Source: Ectopseudomonas chengduensis (GTDB taxonomy: Bacteria; Pseudomonadota; Gammaproteobacteria; Pseudomonadales; Pseudomonadaceae). From it: 64,000 nucleotides of DNA. Location: contig NZ_JACFYZ010000004.1 in assembly GCF_015712065.1 (NCBI RefSeq), forward strand, positions 1 through 64,000. The letters run 5' to 3'. Positions 45,810 through 56,688 of this stretch are shown piece after piece. The first letter of the stretch is position 1. Every line of letters begins with the position of its first letter. The notes beneath the pieces are model-generated. The model did not search any database and was not told the DNA's origin. It saw nothing but the letters and a program-made list of their open reading frames with translations. The translations under genes and the position numbers were made by a program.

Positions 45810-47954
45810 TCAAAACTCGACACTGGCCGACAGGCGCAGTTCACGCGGCTCGCCCACGGCGATGCGCAGGTCACCACCGCTGGACGGGTAGTATTCCTTG
45901 TTGAACAGGTTGTTGGCATTGAGCTGCAGCCTGGTTTTGTCGCCTAGCAGGCGCGTGGTTTCCCAGGAGACGAAAGTATCGGCCACGGTGTAGCTGTCCA
46001 GCCAGGCACTGTTGGCGTTATCCACCGCGCGTTTGCCGATGTAACGTGCTCCGCCGCCGACGCGCCAGAGGCCAAATTCGCCCGGTACCGCCAGGTCGTG
46101 GCTCAGGTACAGACTGCCCATGTTCTTCGCTGCGTTGACCAGTGCATTGCCCTTGTTGCTCGGATCATCAAGGATTTCCGTATCGGTATGGGCGTAGGTG
46201 GCGATCAGATTCAAGCGTTCGGCGATACGGCCGGTCAGATCAACCTCGATGCCGCGCGAGCCGACCTTGCCGGCGGCTTGATCAACGCCATTGTTGGTGA
46301 CCACAACGTTCTTCTTCTCGATGTCGTAGAGCGCGATGTTGGCGCTCAAACCGGGTGCAATATCGTACTTGGCGCCGACTTCTCGGCTCTTGCCTTCTTC
46401 CGGGTCATAGGCGCTGGCGTCAGACAGGCTGTCGGACTGGTTGGGCTTGAACGACTCGCTGTAGTTGGCATACAGCGAGAGCTTGTCGGTGGCGGCGAAT
46501 ACCACCCCTAGGAAAGGCAGGAAGGCCTGGCCCTGATCGTCGATCAAACGGTTATAGCTACTGCCCAGCCCCTGATCCAGATATTGGTCGTAGCGTTGAT
46601 AGCGGCCACCCAGCACGAGTATCCATTGATCATTGAGGTGCCAATTGTCCTTGGCGTAGATCGAGTTGGAATGCACTTCGTCGCGGCGGTCGCTTTGCAC
46701 TGCGCTGAGAGCACGCGATTCGTCCAGGTTGCCGTAGACCGGGCGATAAATATTGAAGTTGCTGTTGGCGGTGCCGCGATAGGTATCACCCCGGAAGTTA
46801 TCCACCTGCTCGTCGTCGACACCGATCAGAAGCTCGTGGCGCTGGCCTAACAGGTGAGTGTTGCCGATCCAGTCCCAGGCGGCGTATTGCACCTGATTGT
46901 CGTAGTTGCCGCCGTTGGCCTGGCGGCGCAACGTACCAAGATTGTTCAGCGCTTCGCGCTGGGTAATGGCGGCATTGCCTGTGGTAGCAAGGGTTGGCAC
47001 CGCTTCGGCAAAGTCGTACTTTTCCTGATTGAAGCTGTAGGTGAAGCGGGTTTTCCAGTCCGGGTTCAACTGGTATTCGATGCGTGCATCGAAAATCTGG
47101 CCAATGCCCTCGTTCTTCGCCCAGGGCTCGCCGAACTGCTGGTTGTAGCGGGTGTTGGCGACGCGCTTGTTGACCAGCACCGTGCCGCGATCCACAGGGG
47201 TGGAATATTCCTTGTACTGGTAGGACAGATCGATGCGCAGGTCATCCCCGGTCCAGCTCAGCGACGGCGCAATCAAGCTGCGCTCGTCGCTGCCGTAGTT
47301 GCGCCAGTAGTCTTCGTGCTGCCGTTCGGCGACCAGACGGTAGGCGAAGCCGCTGTCACCCAGTGGGCCGGTGGTGTCGACCGATAAATTGCCGCCGCCA
47401 AAGCTCGAATGTTCGCCCGACAGGCGAGTGCGCTGGCTGTATTCGGGACGCTTGCTGATGACGTTGATCAGCCCACCTGGTTCCAGGGCACCATAAAGCA
47501 GCGACGCTGGCCCCTTGAGCACCTCGACCCGCTCGGTGGTGGCGTCGAAGTTGCGCGACAGGTTGCTGCGCACGCCATCGCGCAGAGTCGAACCGTCGGT
47601 ATTGTTGCCGAAACCGCGTTTGACGAAACCGTCCTGAGTACCAGCCAGTGTGTTGCTCTGTGTCATGCCGCTAACGAATTTCATCGCATCGTCCAGCGAT
47701 CTGACCTGAAAGTCCTCGATGGTCTGTGGTGTTACCACCTGCACTGATTGGGCCTCATCCTTGAGTGCAACGGAGGATTTGCTCGCTGTACTGGCGCGCT
47801 TGGCCTGGTAGCCGTTTTCTTCGGCGGTAGGCTTGGCGACCACTTCCTGGCTAGGCAGCTCCAGTTCCTGGGCTAGCAGTTGGCCGGCTGGAAGCAGGCA
47901 AAAGGTAAGCAGAACAGCACATTGGCTGCTCAGGGAAGGACGGCTAGATTTCAT
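45810..47954 (-). CDS. TonB-dependent siderophore receptor (714 aa)
   Basis: An outer membrane ferric-siderophore importer. A signal peptide (about 1-28) is followed by a plug domain (SVQVVTPQTIEDFQVRSLDD, VEVLKGPASLLYGALEPGGL, INVISKRP) and a 22-strand barrel ending in ELRLSASVEF, with a terminal aromatic. There is no N-terminal STN signalling domain, so it does not itself drive an anti-sigma factor. A Fur-like site lies 20-40 bp upstream. The ligand is unknown; the sequence resembles ferrichrome/hydroxamate-type receptors. Confidence 0.92.
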   Translation of the reverse strand: MKSSRPSLSSQCAVLLTFCLLPAGQLLAQELELPSQEVVAKPTAEENGYQAKRASTASKSSVALKDEAQSVQVVTPQTIEDFQVRSLDDAMKFVSGMTQSNTLAGTQDGFVKRGFGNNTDGSTLRDGVRSNLSRNFDATTERVEVLKGPASLLYGALEPGGLINVISKRPEYSQRTRLSGEHSSFGGGNLSVDTTGPLGDSGFAYRLVAERQHEDYWRNYGSDERSLIAPSLSWTGDDLRIDLSYQYKEYSTPVDRGTVLVNKRVANTRYNQQFGEPWAKNEGIGQIFDARIEYQLNPDWKTRFTYSFNQEKYDFAEAVPTLATTGNAAITQREALNNLGTLRRQANGGNYDNQVQYAAWDWIGNTHLLGQRHELLIGVDDEQVDNFRGDTYRGTANSNFNIYRPVYGNLDESRALSAVQSDRRDEVHSNSIYAKDNWHLNDQWILVLGGRYQRYDQYLDQGLGSSYNRLIDDQGQAFLPFLGVVFAATDKLSLYANYSESFKPNQSDSLSDASAYDPEEGKSREVGAKYDIAPGLSANIALYDIEKKNVVVTNNGVDQAAGKVGSRGIEVDLTGRIAERLNLIATYAHTDTEILDDPSNKGNALVNAAKNMGSLYLSHDLAVPGEFGLWRVGGGARYIGKRAVDNANSAWLDSYTVADTFVSWETTRLLGDKTRLQLNANNLFNKEYYPSSGGDLRIAVGEPRELRLSASVEF

Positions 47955-47975
47955 TTGGCACTCAAGTGCAAGTGT

Positions 47976-47994
47976 TTTTGAGAATCATTATTTT
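47976..47994 (-). promoter_or_regulatory. Fur-like box upstream of TonB receptor
   Basis: TTTTGAGAATCATTATTTT contains GAGAATCATTAT, which fits the 3' half of the Fur consensus (AATCATTATC). Its position just before the receptor start supports iron repression. The 5' half is weak. Confidence 0.6.
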
Positions 47995-48034
47995 ATGTGT
48001 TTCGAGGTATGGTTGCCTAGAGACACACTTTGCA

Positions 48035-49567
<1,533 letters not shown>

Positions 49568-49568
<1 letters not shown>

Positions 49569-49708
49569 AAAATCGATTTGACGCTGCTGCGCTTGAGCAT
49601 GCTGCGTTGGAGAAAAACTCGAGATGCTCATTTGCTTCAGCAAACTCCCCTCTCTCGTTTCTCTCCGCCTTGCCTGCTCGTCGCTCGCGATGCGGCAAAT
49701 CGATTTTT
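49568..49708. repeat. non-coding inverted-repeat element, copy 3 (guaB-guaA)
   Basis: 141 bp in reverse orientation to copies 1 and 2. It begins at the last base of the guaB stop codon. The ends AAAAATCGATTTG (49568-49580) and CAAATCGATTTTT (49696-49708) are perfect inverses. On the minus strand it has GCAAGGC (49667-49673), AAATGAGCAT (49624-49633) and AACGCAGC (49601-49608). The inner stem GGAGAAAAAC/GTTTCTCTCC (49609-49618, 49657-49666) replaces the AAAAACAGGC stem of the other copies, so pairing is kept while sequence changes. Confidence 0.72.
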
Positions 49709-49722
49709 ACAATGTATGAATA

Positions 49723-49746
49723 ACGGGGCTGTTCGATCAGCCCCGT
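49723..49746 (+). terminator. hairpin between guaB and guaA
   Basis: ACGGGGCTG/CAGCCCCGT, a 9-bp perfect stem with loop TTCGAT, followed by a weak T-run (GTCATTTG). It may partly terminate guaB transcripts. Confidence 0.5.
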
Positions 49747-49776
49747 GTCATTTGTGAATACCTACGAGAGACGGCC

Positions 49777-51354
49777 ATGGCCCACGACATTCACGCCCAC
49801 CGCATCCTCATTCTGGACTTCGGTTCCCAGTACACCCAGCTGATCGCCCGCCGCGTGCGCGAGATCGGTGTCTATTGCGAACTGCACCCCTGGGACATGA
49901 GCGACGAAGATATCCGCGCCTTCGCTCCGCGCGGCATCATCCTCGCCGGTGGCCCGGAGTCGGTGCACGAAGCCAATAGCCCGCGCGCCCCGCAAGCGGT
50001 GTTCGACCTGAACGTGCCGGTATTGGGCATCTGCTACGGCATGCAGACCATGGCCGAGCAGCTCGGTGGCAAGGTGGAAGGTTCCGATTTGCGTGAATTC
50101 GGCTACGCCCGTGTCGACGTGGTCGGCAAGAGCCAACTGCTGGCCGGCATCGAAGACCATGTCGACGCCGACGGTGTACTGGGCCTCGACGTGTGGATGA
50201 GCCACGGTGACAAGGTCACCCGCCTGCCGGAAGGCTTCCACATCCTCGCCAGTACCCCGAGCTGCCCGATCGCCGCCATGTGCGACGACACTCGCCACTA
50301 TTACGGCGTGCAGTTCCACCCGGAAGTGACCCATACCAAGCAGGGCGGTCGCATCCTCTCGCGCTTCGTGCTGGAAATCAGCGGCTGTGAAGCCCTGTGG
50401 ACCCCGGCCAACATCGTCGAAGACGCCATCGCTGCCGTGCGCGCTCAGGTCGGTGACGCCAACGTGCTGCTCGGCCTGTCCGGTGGCGTTGACTCCTCGG
50501 TGGTCGCGGCGCTACTGCACAAGGCTATCGGCGATCAACTGACCTGTGTGTTCGTCGACAACGGCCTGCTGCGTCTGCACGAAGGCGACCAGGTAATGGC
50601 CATGTTCGCCGAGAACATGGGCGTCAAGGTGATCCGTGCCGATGCCGAAGAGCAGTTCCTCAGCAACCTGGCCGGCGAGTCCGACCCTGAGAAGAAGCGC
50701 AAGATCATCGGCCGCACCTTCATCGACGTGTTCGATGCGCAGGCCAGCAAGCTGGACAATATCCAGTTCCTCGCCCAGGGCACCATCTACCCGGACGTGA
50801 TCGAGTCGGCTGGCGCCAAGAGCGGCAAGGCTCATGTGATCAAGAGCCACCACAACGTTGGTGGCCTGCCGGAGGAAATGAACCTCAAGCTGGTCGAGCC
50901 GCTGCGTGAACTGTTCAAGGACGAAGTGCGCAAGATCGGCCTGGAGCTGGGCCTGCCCTACGACATGGTCTACCGCCACCCGTTCCCAGGCCCGGGCCTG
51001 GGCGTGCGCATCCTCGGCGAAGTGAAGAAGGAATACGCCGACCTGCTGCGCCGCGCCGACCACATCTTCATCGAAGAGCTGCGCAAGGCCGACTGGTACC
51101 ACAAGACCAGCCAGGCGTTCGTGGTGTTCCAGCCGGTGAAATCGGTCGGTGTCGTCGGTGATGGCCGTCGCTACGCCTGGGTCGTTGCCCTGCGCGCCGT
51201 GGAAACCGTGGACTTCATGACCGCTCGCTGGGCGCACCTGCCTTACGAGCTGCTGGAAACCGTCAGCGGCCGCATCATCAACGAAATCGAAGGCATCTCC
51301 CGCGTCACCTACGACGTGTCGAGCAAGCCGCCAGCGACTATCGAGTGGGAGTGA
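49777..51354 (+). CDS. guaA: GMP synthase (glutamine-hydrolysing)
   Basis: GuaA converts XMP to GMP. The 525-aa protein has a class I amidotransferase domain ([11 protein letters not shown], nucleophile in [18 protein letters not shown]) and an ATP-pyrophosphatase domain with the P-loop [14 protein letters not shown], and ends in the dimerisation domain ([15 protein letters not shown]). It is intact. A second, decayed copy of its 3' part lies at 58606-58989. Confidence 0.98.
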   Translation: MAHDIHAHRILILDFGSQYTQLIARRVREIGVYCELHPWDMSDEDIRAFAPRGIILAGGPESVHEANSPRAPQAVFDLNVPVLGICYGMQTMAEQLGGKVEGSDLREFGYARVDVVGKSQLLAGIEDHVDADGVLGLDVWMSHGDKVTRLPEGFHILASTPSCPIAAMCDDTRHYYGVQFHPEVTHTKQGGRILSRFVLEISGCEALWTPANIVEDAIAAVRAQVGDANVLLGLSGGVDSSVVAALLHKAIGDQLTCVFVDNGLLRLHEGDQVMAMFAENMGVKVIRADAEEQFLSNLAGESDPEKKRKIIGRTFIDVFDAQASKLDNIQFLAQGTIYPDVIESAGAKSGKAHVIKSHHNVGGLPEEMNLKLVEPLRELFKDEVRKIGLELGLPYDMVYRHPFPGPGLGVRILGEVKKEYADLLRRADHIFIEELRKADWYHKTSQAFVVFQPVKSVGVVGDGRRYAWVVALRAVETVDFMTARWAHLPYELLETVSGRIINEIEGISRVTYDVSSKPPATIEWE

Positions 51355-51368
51355 TCCCGCGGGGTTGA

Positions 51369-51400
51369 ATGAAAAAACCGGCTTAGGCCGGTTTTTTCAT
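51369..51400. terminator. bidirectional terminator after guaA
   Basis: ATGAAAAAACCGGC and GCCGGTTTTTTCAT arms with loop TTAG. It serves guaA (+) and the PepSY gene (-). A copy differing by one base occurs at 61396-61427. Confidence 0.9.
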
Positions 51401-51414
51401 ATGTGCCTGGACAG

Positions 51415-52683
51415 TTATGGCGTATCGCACGAAGAGCCTTTTCGGCCGCTCTTTCCCCTGCGCAACCAATAGTGCAGCAACAGGCTGGCGAGCCCGGCAG
51501 CTGCGGTGGCGATCAGCCACGCGTTGAGGTCGTTATCGGCCGCATTGTATTTGATGCGCCAGAAAAGGATCGTGCCGACTGCGGTCAGTAGCGATGCGCT
51601 GACCCCGGCAGTGAACGTCCATCCGGCCAATCGACCCCGCGGTAGCAGCTTTCCGGCCACCTTCAAGCGGCGGTCCGCCCACAGCCACAGCCCTAGCCAG
51701 ATCAGCACGCAGCAACCCAGGCCCAGCAAGGCATAGAGCCAGCGCAAGCTCACGCCTGACCAGTCGCCCAGGTGCAAAGGCATCATTGCTTGCTGCCACC
51801 AGTGCAGGCCTTCGAGTTGGCGCGGGTCGTGCACGCCCAGGAGCAGGCCGCTTTGACCCGCGTAGAGAACCTCTGCGCTGTAGCGCTGTACCAGGTGGCC
51901 GGGCAGGTTGCCGCGCACGCTCACATGGCCTCTGTCAGGGAAGAAGTCGATAAAAACCGGTACCAGTCCAGGCAGTTGTTGGCGCGCGTCGTCCAGCATC
52001 TGCTCCAGCCCGGTTGGGGTTGTGTAGGCCGGCGCGGCCGCGGCCTTGACGCCTTTGATCTCGGCTGTGGTCACCAGGGTAGCCAGGCCCAGCCAGGCGC
52101 CGCTGAAGGCCGTGAGTAGAAGAAAGGGCAGGAGCCAGGTGCCGAGCAGTTTGTGGCCATCGGAGCGGACAAGCCGAGGGCTTTTGCCGGCTCTTAAGGT
52201 GAACAGCTGGCGCAAGACTTTGCGATGCAGCAACACGCCGGAGACCAGGCTCAGCAGCATCAACACGCCGAACAGTCCTACGATCCAGCGCCCGGCTTTG
52301 CCCATCAACAGACGGGTGTGCAGGTTGACCAGAAAGTCCGCTGCCTGGCTGCGTGGCCCTTGCAGCGCCTGGCCGCAGAGGTCTGCCTGAGCACGCTCGC
52401 CATTGGCCAGGCGCAGTTCCCAATACCCGCCGGTGAGCTCTGGCAAGCTCAAACGGCGCAGCAGGCCCCCGGTATCGGGGGCCTCCTGCAAGCGAGTACG
52501 CAAGGTAGCGAGCACCGCGTCAGCCGCAAGCGTGCAGTTCGCCGGGGCGCTGAGCCCGCCGCTAACCCATTGGCTGATCTCCAGGCGGAACACGGCCAGG
52601 CTGCCACTCAGGCACAGCAAGAGGATGAGCAGCCCCGAGCCCGCGCCAAACCAGACGTGTAGGCGGTGGATCAACGTCCTCAT
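51415..52683 (-). CDS. PepSY-associated TM helix protein (422 aa)
   Basis: An inner membrane protein of the PepSY-TM type often found with TonB receptors in Pseudomonas. The first TM (LHVWFGAGSGLLILLLCLSG) carries the typical RLHVWFG motif. Further helices are at about 135-155 (IVGLFGVLMLLSLVSGVLLH), 190-210, 320-340 (ALLGLGCCVLIWLGLWLW), 352-375 and 385-405, separated by periplasmic PepSY-like domains. Some relatives reduce ferric siderophores (FpvG-like). It is the last gene of the FecI-FecR-receptor unit, so a role in iron release is plausible. Confidence 0.85.
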   Translation of the reverse strand: MRTLIHRLHVWFGAGSGLLILLLCLSGSLAVFRLEISQWVSGGLSAPANCTLAADAVLATLRTRLQEAPDTGGLLRRLSLPELTGGYWELRLANGERAQADLCGQALQGPRSQAADFLVNLHTRLLMGKAGRWIVGLFGVLMLLSLVSGVLLHRKVLRQLFTLRAGKSPRLVRSDGHKLLGTWLLPFLLLTAFSGAWLGLATLVTTAEIKGVKAAAAPAYTTPTGLEQMLDDARQQLPGLVPVFIDFFPDRGHVSVRGNLPGHLVQRYSAEVLYAGQSGLLLGVHDPRQLEGLHWWQQAMMPLHLGDWSGVSLRWLYALLGLGCCVLIWLGLWLWADRRLKVAGKLLPRGRLAGWTFTAGVSASLLTAVGTILFWRIKYNAADNDLNAWLIATAAAGLASLLLHYWLRRGKSGRKGSSCDTP

Positions 52684-52717
52684 CTGGTTCGGTGCTCACT
52701 GGCGGTTGTCACGTGGC

Positions 52718-53884
52718 TTACGCCGCGCCGGCAATGGCGCGTTCTGCGCGGCCTAGCAGCTCCTTGGCCTGTTCCAGCTGACGCGCTTCGATGCGCTCCG
52801 AGGCCAGCTTGCGTAGCACGGTGGCGCGCAAGTAGGGCGACTTCACCAGATCGGCTTCCTGTTCGCTGCGCTCCAGCAGTTTGTAGGCGGCCTCCTGGTT
52901 GCCGGTGCGAGCCATGTTCTTGGCGTTGCGGATAAAGCCTTCGATACGGTGGTAGGGGTCAGCAATTTTCTCGGCCAACGCAATGCCGGGCTCGAAGCGG
53001 TGGCTCTGACCGTAGTTGCGCGAAATTTCGCTGAGCACTGCGGCGCGCTCCTCGCTTTCCGGCAGGGCCAGGGCCACTTCTCGGCCTTTGTCGAGGGCTC
53101 CGACTGCGCGATCACGCAGGTTTTTCTCGGCCATTTCGCCGCCCAGCATGGCCAGCACCTTGGCTTGATGCAGCGGTTCTTCGATCTGTGGCACCAGATG
53201 ATCGACGGCCGCGAAAACGGCCAGTGCCTGCTCGGTGTGCCCGATGTCCACCAGGTGCGCACCGGCCTCGTTGAGCATCACGCCGCGCTCGTACAGGTCA
53301 GGCAGCATCTGCGCCATACCGTAGGACTCGTAAACCAGGTTTTCTCCCTTGGCCCGGGCGACATAGCGATAGGCTGCGCCTGTGCCCGAGAGCAGCTCGG
53401 CGCGCAGCAGCGGTTCTGCCACTGTGCGGGTGCGTGTTTCTGCGCGCTCCAGCAACTCGGCAGCGCGTTCGGGTTGCTTGGATTTGGCAAACTTGCCGAT
53501 GAGTTTCCACGCGGTTTTCACCCAGACGTCGGTGTCCTGCACCTTGTCCAGCGCCTGGAGGGCGTCGTCGTAATGGCCGCTGGAGGCCAGTTCATTGGCC
53601 AGGTGGGCCTTCAGTACATCGCGTATATAGTCGTCTTGTACGCGCTTGGCTGCTGAATCAGAGCGGGCGAACAAGTCGCTCGATTTAGGCGCGTCGCCCA
53701 GTTCTTTCCACAGATTACCCAGTTGGGCGTACACCTGAGCGTGCTCGAAAGCGCTGGTGACGGCGGCTGGGTGGGTATTCAGCCAGGCTTGCAGGCGCAG
53801 ATCTTCGTGGGCTTGCGCGGCCATCGGCGGCAGGGCAAACGACAGGCTGAGCGCCAGTGCTGAAACGGCAGTGAGTGTTCTCAT
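52718..53884 (-). CDS. exported helical-repeat (TPR-like) protein (388 aa)
   Basis: A signal peptide (AVSALALSLSFALPPMAAQA) is followed by about nine TPR- or SEL1-like helical pairs, for example AQVYAQLGNLWKELGDAPKS, LANELASSGHYDDALQALDK, LLNRAE-type segments and VLSEISRNYGQSHRFEPGIA. It is not recognised as a named family. It lies 42 bp downstream of the STN receptor and 34 bp upstream of the PepSY gene, all on one strand. A periplasmic partner of the receptor system is the simplest reading. Confidence 0.7.
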   Translation of the reverse strand: MRTLTAVSALALSLSFALPPMAAQAHEDLRLQAWLNTHPAAVTSAFEHAQVYAQLGNLWKELGDAPKSSDLFARSDSAAKRVQDDYIRDVLKAHLANELASSGHYDDALQALDKVQDTDVWVKTAWKLIGKFAKSKQPERAAELLERAETRTRTVAEPLLRAELLSGTGAAYRYVARAKGENLVYESYGMAQMLPDLYERGVMLNEAGAHLVDIGHTEQALAVFAAVDHLVPQIEEPLHQAKVLAMLGGEMAEKNLRDRAVGALDKGREVALALPESEERAAVLSEISRNYGQSHRFEPGIALAEKIADPYHRIEGFIRNAKNMARTGNQEAAYKLLERSEQEADLVKSPYLRATVLRKLASERIEARQLEQAKELLGRAERAIAGAA

Positions 53885-53925
53885 GGGGTGGTCCTTTTTC
53901 AGGTTGGGGATACCAGTGACAGGTT

Positions 53926-56517
53926 TCAGAAGCGGCCTTCGACAAGCAGTTGGAAGGCTCGCGAGGAGCTTTCGTCTTCCTGCTCGAACAGGGCGACCGT
54001 GCCGTTGGGGCGCACGGTGGTGCGGGAACGGTTTTTCTCGGCTTCAAGCGCGTTGAGTGCGCTGAGCTTGAGCGTGAGGTCTTGGCTGATGGGCAGTGAT
54101 GCGCTCAGGTCGAGGTAGCGCGAGGGGGTTTGCTCCTGGGTGCGCAAGTTGCTGCCGACCATGTCGACTTTCTGCAACCGTCCGATTTCGTTGTAGTGCG
54201 CGCCGAACTTGAGCTTCCAGGGCCGGTATTCGTAATCAGCCCCGGCATTGAAGATGTATTGCGGTTGGTCGTTGATCGGGCGCTTGCCGCCAGTTGCCGG
54301 GTCGTTCACTTCGGAATCCATCCAGCTGTAATTGCCCTTTACGGTCACGCCGTGGGCGGGTGTCAGCTCAAATCGGTAGGAGCCATCCAGTTCCACGCCC
54401 CAGGTACTGGCCTTGGCCGTGTTGATGGGCATCTGCTGATAGCGCCCGCTGTCAGCATCCAGCACGATGGTTTTTTCGATCAGATCGGTGATGTCGCGGT
54501 AGAACAGGTTGGCGCTGACCACGCCGCGGCGCTCGGCGAAAAGACGCTCCAGGCTGGTCTCCGCGCCCCAGGCTGTCTCGGGCTTGAGGTCGGGGTTGCC
54601 CACCACGTCGGGTTCGTTTGCGGTGCCCGCTTTGCTTTCGGTCAGCCCGGCGAGATCCTCGAACTTGGGGCGGCGGATGCTGCGGGTGACACTGGCCCGC
54701 CAGTTGAGTTCGGGGGTGATGCTGGTCAGCCAGTGCAGCGATGGGCTCGGCTGCAGGTGATGTTGGCTGCCAGTTTCCGCTTGGCTATTGTCGGTTCGGG
54801 TGCTTACGCTCTCCAGGCGCAGGCCTGGGGTCAGCACATGCATCCCGCCAAGCAGGATTTCGTCCTGGGCATAGAGGGCGAACTTGCTTTCTTCCACCGA
54901 GGAGCTGGTACGGGCCTCGTCGCTGCGGTTGACCTGCTTCCACCCCAGCTTGTGCATGTCCCACTCGGTTTTGCCTGCCTCCGCGCCGATGTCCAGAGCA
55001 TGGATACCGCCCAGGTGCTTCTGCATGGAGCTTCTGAGGGTGAATCCCTTCTCGCGGATCGAGTCATCATTACCGCTGGCGAAGGTCGGCAGGTTGTCAA
55101 ACGATCCGCCTGCCGCGCCCTTGCGCTCGGTTTTATCGGTCTGGGTATCGGTGCCCTGCAGATTGAATCCCAGGTTGTAGCGGCTAGTGGGATCCACGGT
55201 GCGTTGCCAAAGGCCGTTCAGCCCGAGGTACTGACGAGTCTTGGCCTGGTCCATGCGCTCGGCATCGCTCAAGGTGGCTTTCTTCAGCCGGTCACGCTCC
55301 TTGTCTTCACGCGAATAGAGGTAGCGTGGATCGAGGCTGAACTCATCCTGTTCGTTGAGTTGCCATTGCAGGCGTGCAGACAGGCCGAGTTCGTCATGCT
55401 CGCGATACTCATAGTCGAGTTCGCGGTTGGTCAGGGTTGCACCACCGTTGTTGTAGTCCTGACGATCCTTGGTTCTGACCCCGTTGCGGCGCTGGACTAC
55501 GCCATCGACCTGGTAGCGGAAATTGTCCAGGCTGTCTCCGAGTGTCAGGCCTGCGCTGCCAAAGGTGCCCGCGCCAGGTGCATCGGGCAGTGTGCCGGTC
55601 GCCGCATGCCAGCGGGAGGTGCGCTCTTTGGGGGGCTTGCGCATGATGATATTGACGGTGCCGGCAATGCCCTGGTTGTCCATATTGGCGGTTGTCGTGC
55701 GGATGATCTCGATGCGCTCAACCAACTGAGCAGGAATCTGGTCGATTGAAAAGTCGCGACCAGGCGTAGGCTGGCCATCAATCAGGATCTGTGTGTATTC
55801 CTTGTTGAGGCCGCGCAGGCGGGCGTCGTTGTTTTCGCCTGGTGGGCCGCCAAAGCTGATGCTGGGCATGCGCCGGATCACTTCTCCCATGCTGGCGTCG
55901 CCGAAGGTTTCGATCTCGTCGCGACCGACGATGATCTTGGCGGCAGACAAACTCATCCTTTGTTCGACGACGTCGTCGTCCAGGCTGCCATGCACGATCG
56001 CGGCTGGGAGCAGGGTGGTTGCTGGTGCGACCGGCTCGTCCGGGGGCTCGGCCACAGGCGCTACGCGCAGTACATAGCCGCCGTTGTCCAGTTGTGCCGC
56101 CTGCAGCCCAGTACCTGCCAACAGCGTGCTCAAGGCGGCCTGCGTGCTGTACTGGCCCTGTAGCCCGGAGGTGGTCTTGCCGTTGGTTTGCTCAGCGGTA
56201 AATGTCAGCAACAGGTTGGCTGCGCTGGCCAGGCTGCGCAGGGCCGGAGCCAGTGGTCCGGCGGGGATGGTGTAGTCCTGCAGTGTGCTGGCAGGTCGTT
56301 GCGCTGGCGGCTGTGCGGCTGGCGTTTGTGCCAGTACGGCGTCGGGCACGGCCATGGCCAATGCGATGCTGCATGCTGCTATTGAGGCCGCATAGGTAAT
56401 GGGGCGCTGGGTCAACGGCGGTTGAGGTGCCTGCTGGACGTTAATGCTGGTGGCTGGGGTGGTTTGACGACTGCCGCCATGCTCCTTTCGGCGGGTGCGC
56501 GGGTTGATTAGGGGCAT
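53926..56517 (-). CDS. TonB-dependent receptor with STN signalling domain (863 aa)
   Basis: A FecA-type outer membrane receptor-transducer. A long N-terminus with a signal peptide (AASIAACSIALAMAVPDAVLA) leads into an STN domain (about 80-155: YTIPAGPLAPALRSLASAAN, STQAALSTLLAGTGLQA), then a plug (MSLSAAKIIVGRDEIETFGD, INDQ region and AGTVNIIMRKPP) and a barrel ending in RAFQLLVEGRF. The STN domain passes ligand binding to the FecR-like protein encoded upstream. The barrel resembles TonB receptors of the IroN/PirA-like or unknown-ligand class. Confidence 0.9.
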   Translation of the reverse strand: MPLINPRTRRKEHGGSRQTTPATSINVQQAPQPPLTQRPITYAASIAACSIALAMAVPDAVLAQTPAAQPPAQRPASTLQDYTIPAGPLAPALRSLASAANLLLTFTAEQTNGKTTSGLQGQYSTQAALSTLLAGTGLQAAQLDNGGYVLRVAPVAEPPDEPVAPATTLLPAAIVHGSLDDDVVEQRMSLSAAKIIVGRDEIETFGDASMGEVIRRMPSISFGGPPGENNDARLRGLNKEYTQILIDGQPTPGRDFSIDQIPAQLVERIEIIRTTTANMDNQGIAGTVNIIMRKPPKERTSRWHAATGTLPDAPGAGTFGSAGLTLGDSLDNFRYQVDGVVQRRNGVRTKDRQDYNNGGATLTNRELDYEYREHDELGLSARLQWQLNEQDEFSLDPRYLYSREDKERDRLKKATLSDAERMDQAKTRQYLGLNGLWQRTVDPTSRYNLGFNLQGTDTQTDKTERKGAAGGSFDNLPTFASGNDDSIREKGFTLRSSMQKHLGGIHALDIGAEAGKTEWDMHKLGWKQVNRSDEARTSSSVEESKFALYAQDEILLGGMHVLTPGLRLESVSTRTDNSQAETGSQHHLQPSPSLHWLTSITPELNWRASVTRSIRRPKFEDLAGLTESKAGTANEPDVVGNPDLKPETAWGAETSLERLFAERRGVVSANLFYRDITDLIEKTIVLDADSGRYQQMPINTAKASTWGVELDGSYRFELTPAHGVTVKGNYSWMDSEVNDPATGGKRPINDQPQYIFNAGADYEYRPWKLKFGAHYNEIGRLQKVDMVGSNLRTQEQTPSRYLDLSASLPISQDLTLKLSALNALEAEKNRSRTTVRPNGTVALFEQEDESSSRAFQLLVEGRF

Positions 56518-56580
56518 GGATTCCTCTCGAGGGGATGTTGAAAAATGACGTGCTTGTTGAAAGGTGCCGCGAGAAAGGAA

Positions 56581-56612
56581 ATCGGGCAGTCAATAACGGG
56601 AATTATTTTCAA
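56581..56612 (-). promoter_or_regulatory. candidate FecI-type ECF promoter before the STN receptor
   Basis: On the minus strand GAAAATAATT (56610-56601) matches the -35 region of E. coli fecA exactly over ten bases. TGCCCG follows about 11 bases later, where fecA has TGTCC. It lies in the 171-bp gap between the fecR-like and receptor genes, where such a promoter is expected. Confidence 0.5.
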
Positions 56613-56688
56613 CAATTGCTTGCTGGGTGCCTGCGCCCCTGGCGAGACTGGGGCCGAGAGAGTGCGGCGAAGTCTTTGGGCGGGCGAG

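Noticed and set aside
54130-55749. 539-aa open frame antisense to the STN receptor
   Set aside because: The receptor on the other strand has complete family motifs; this frame has none.
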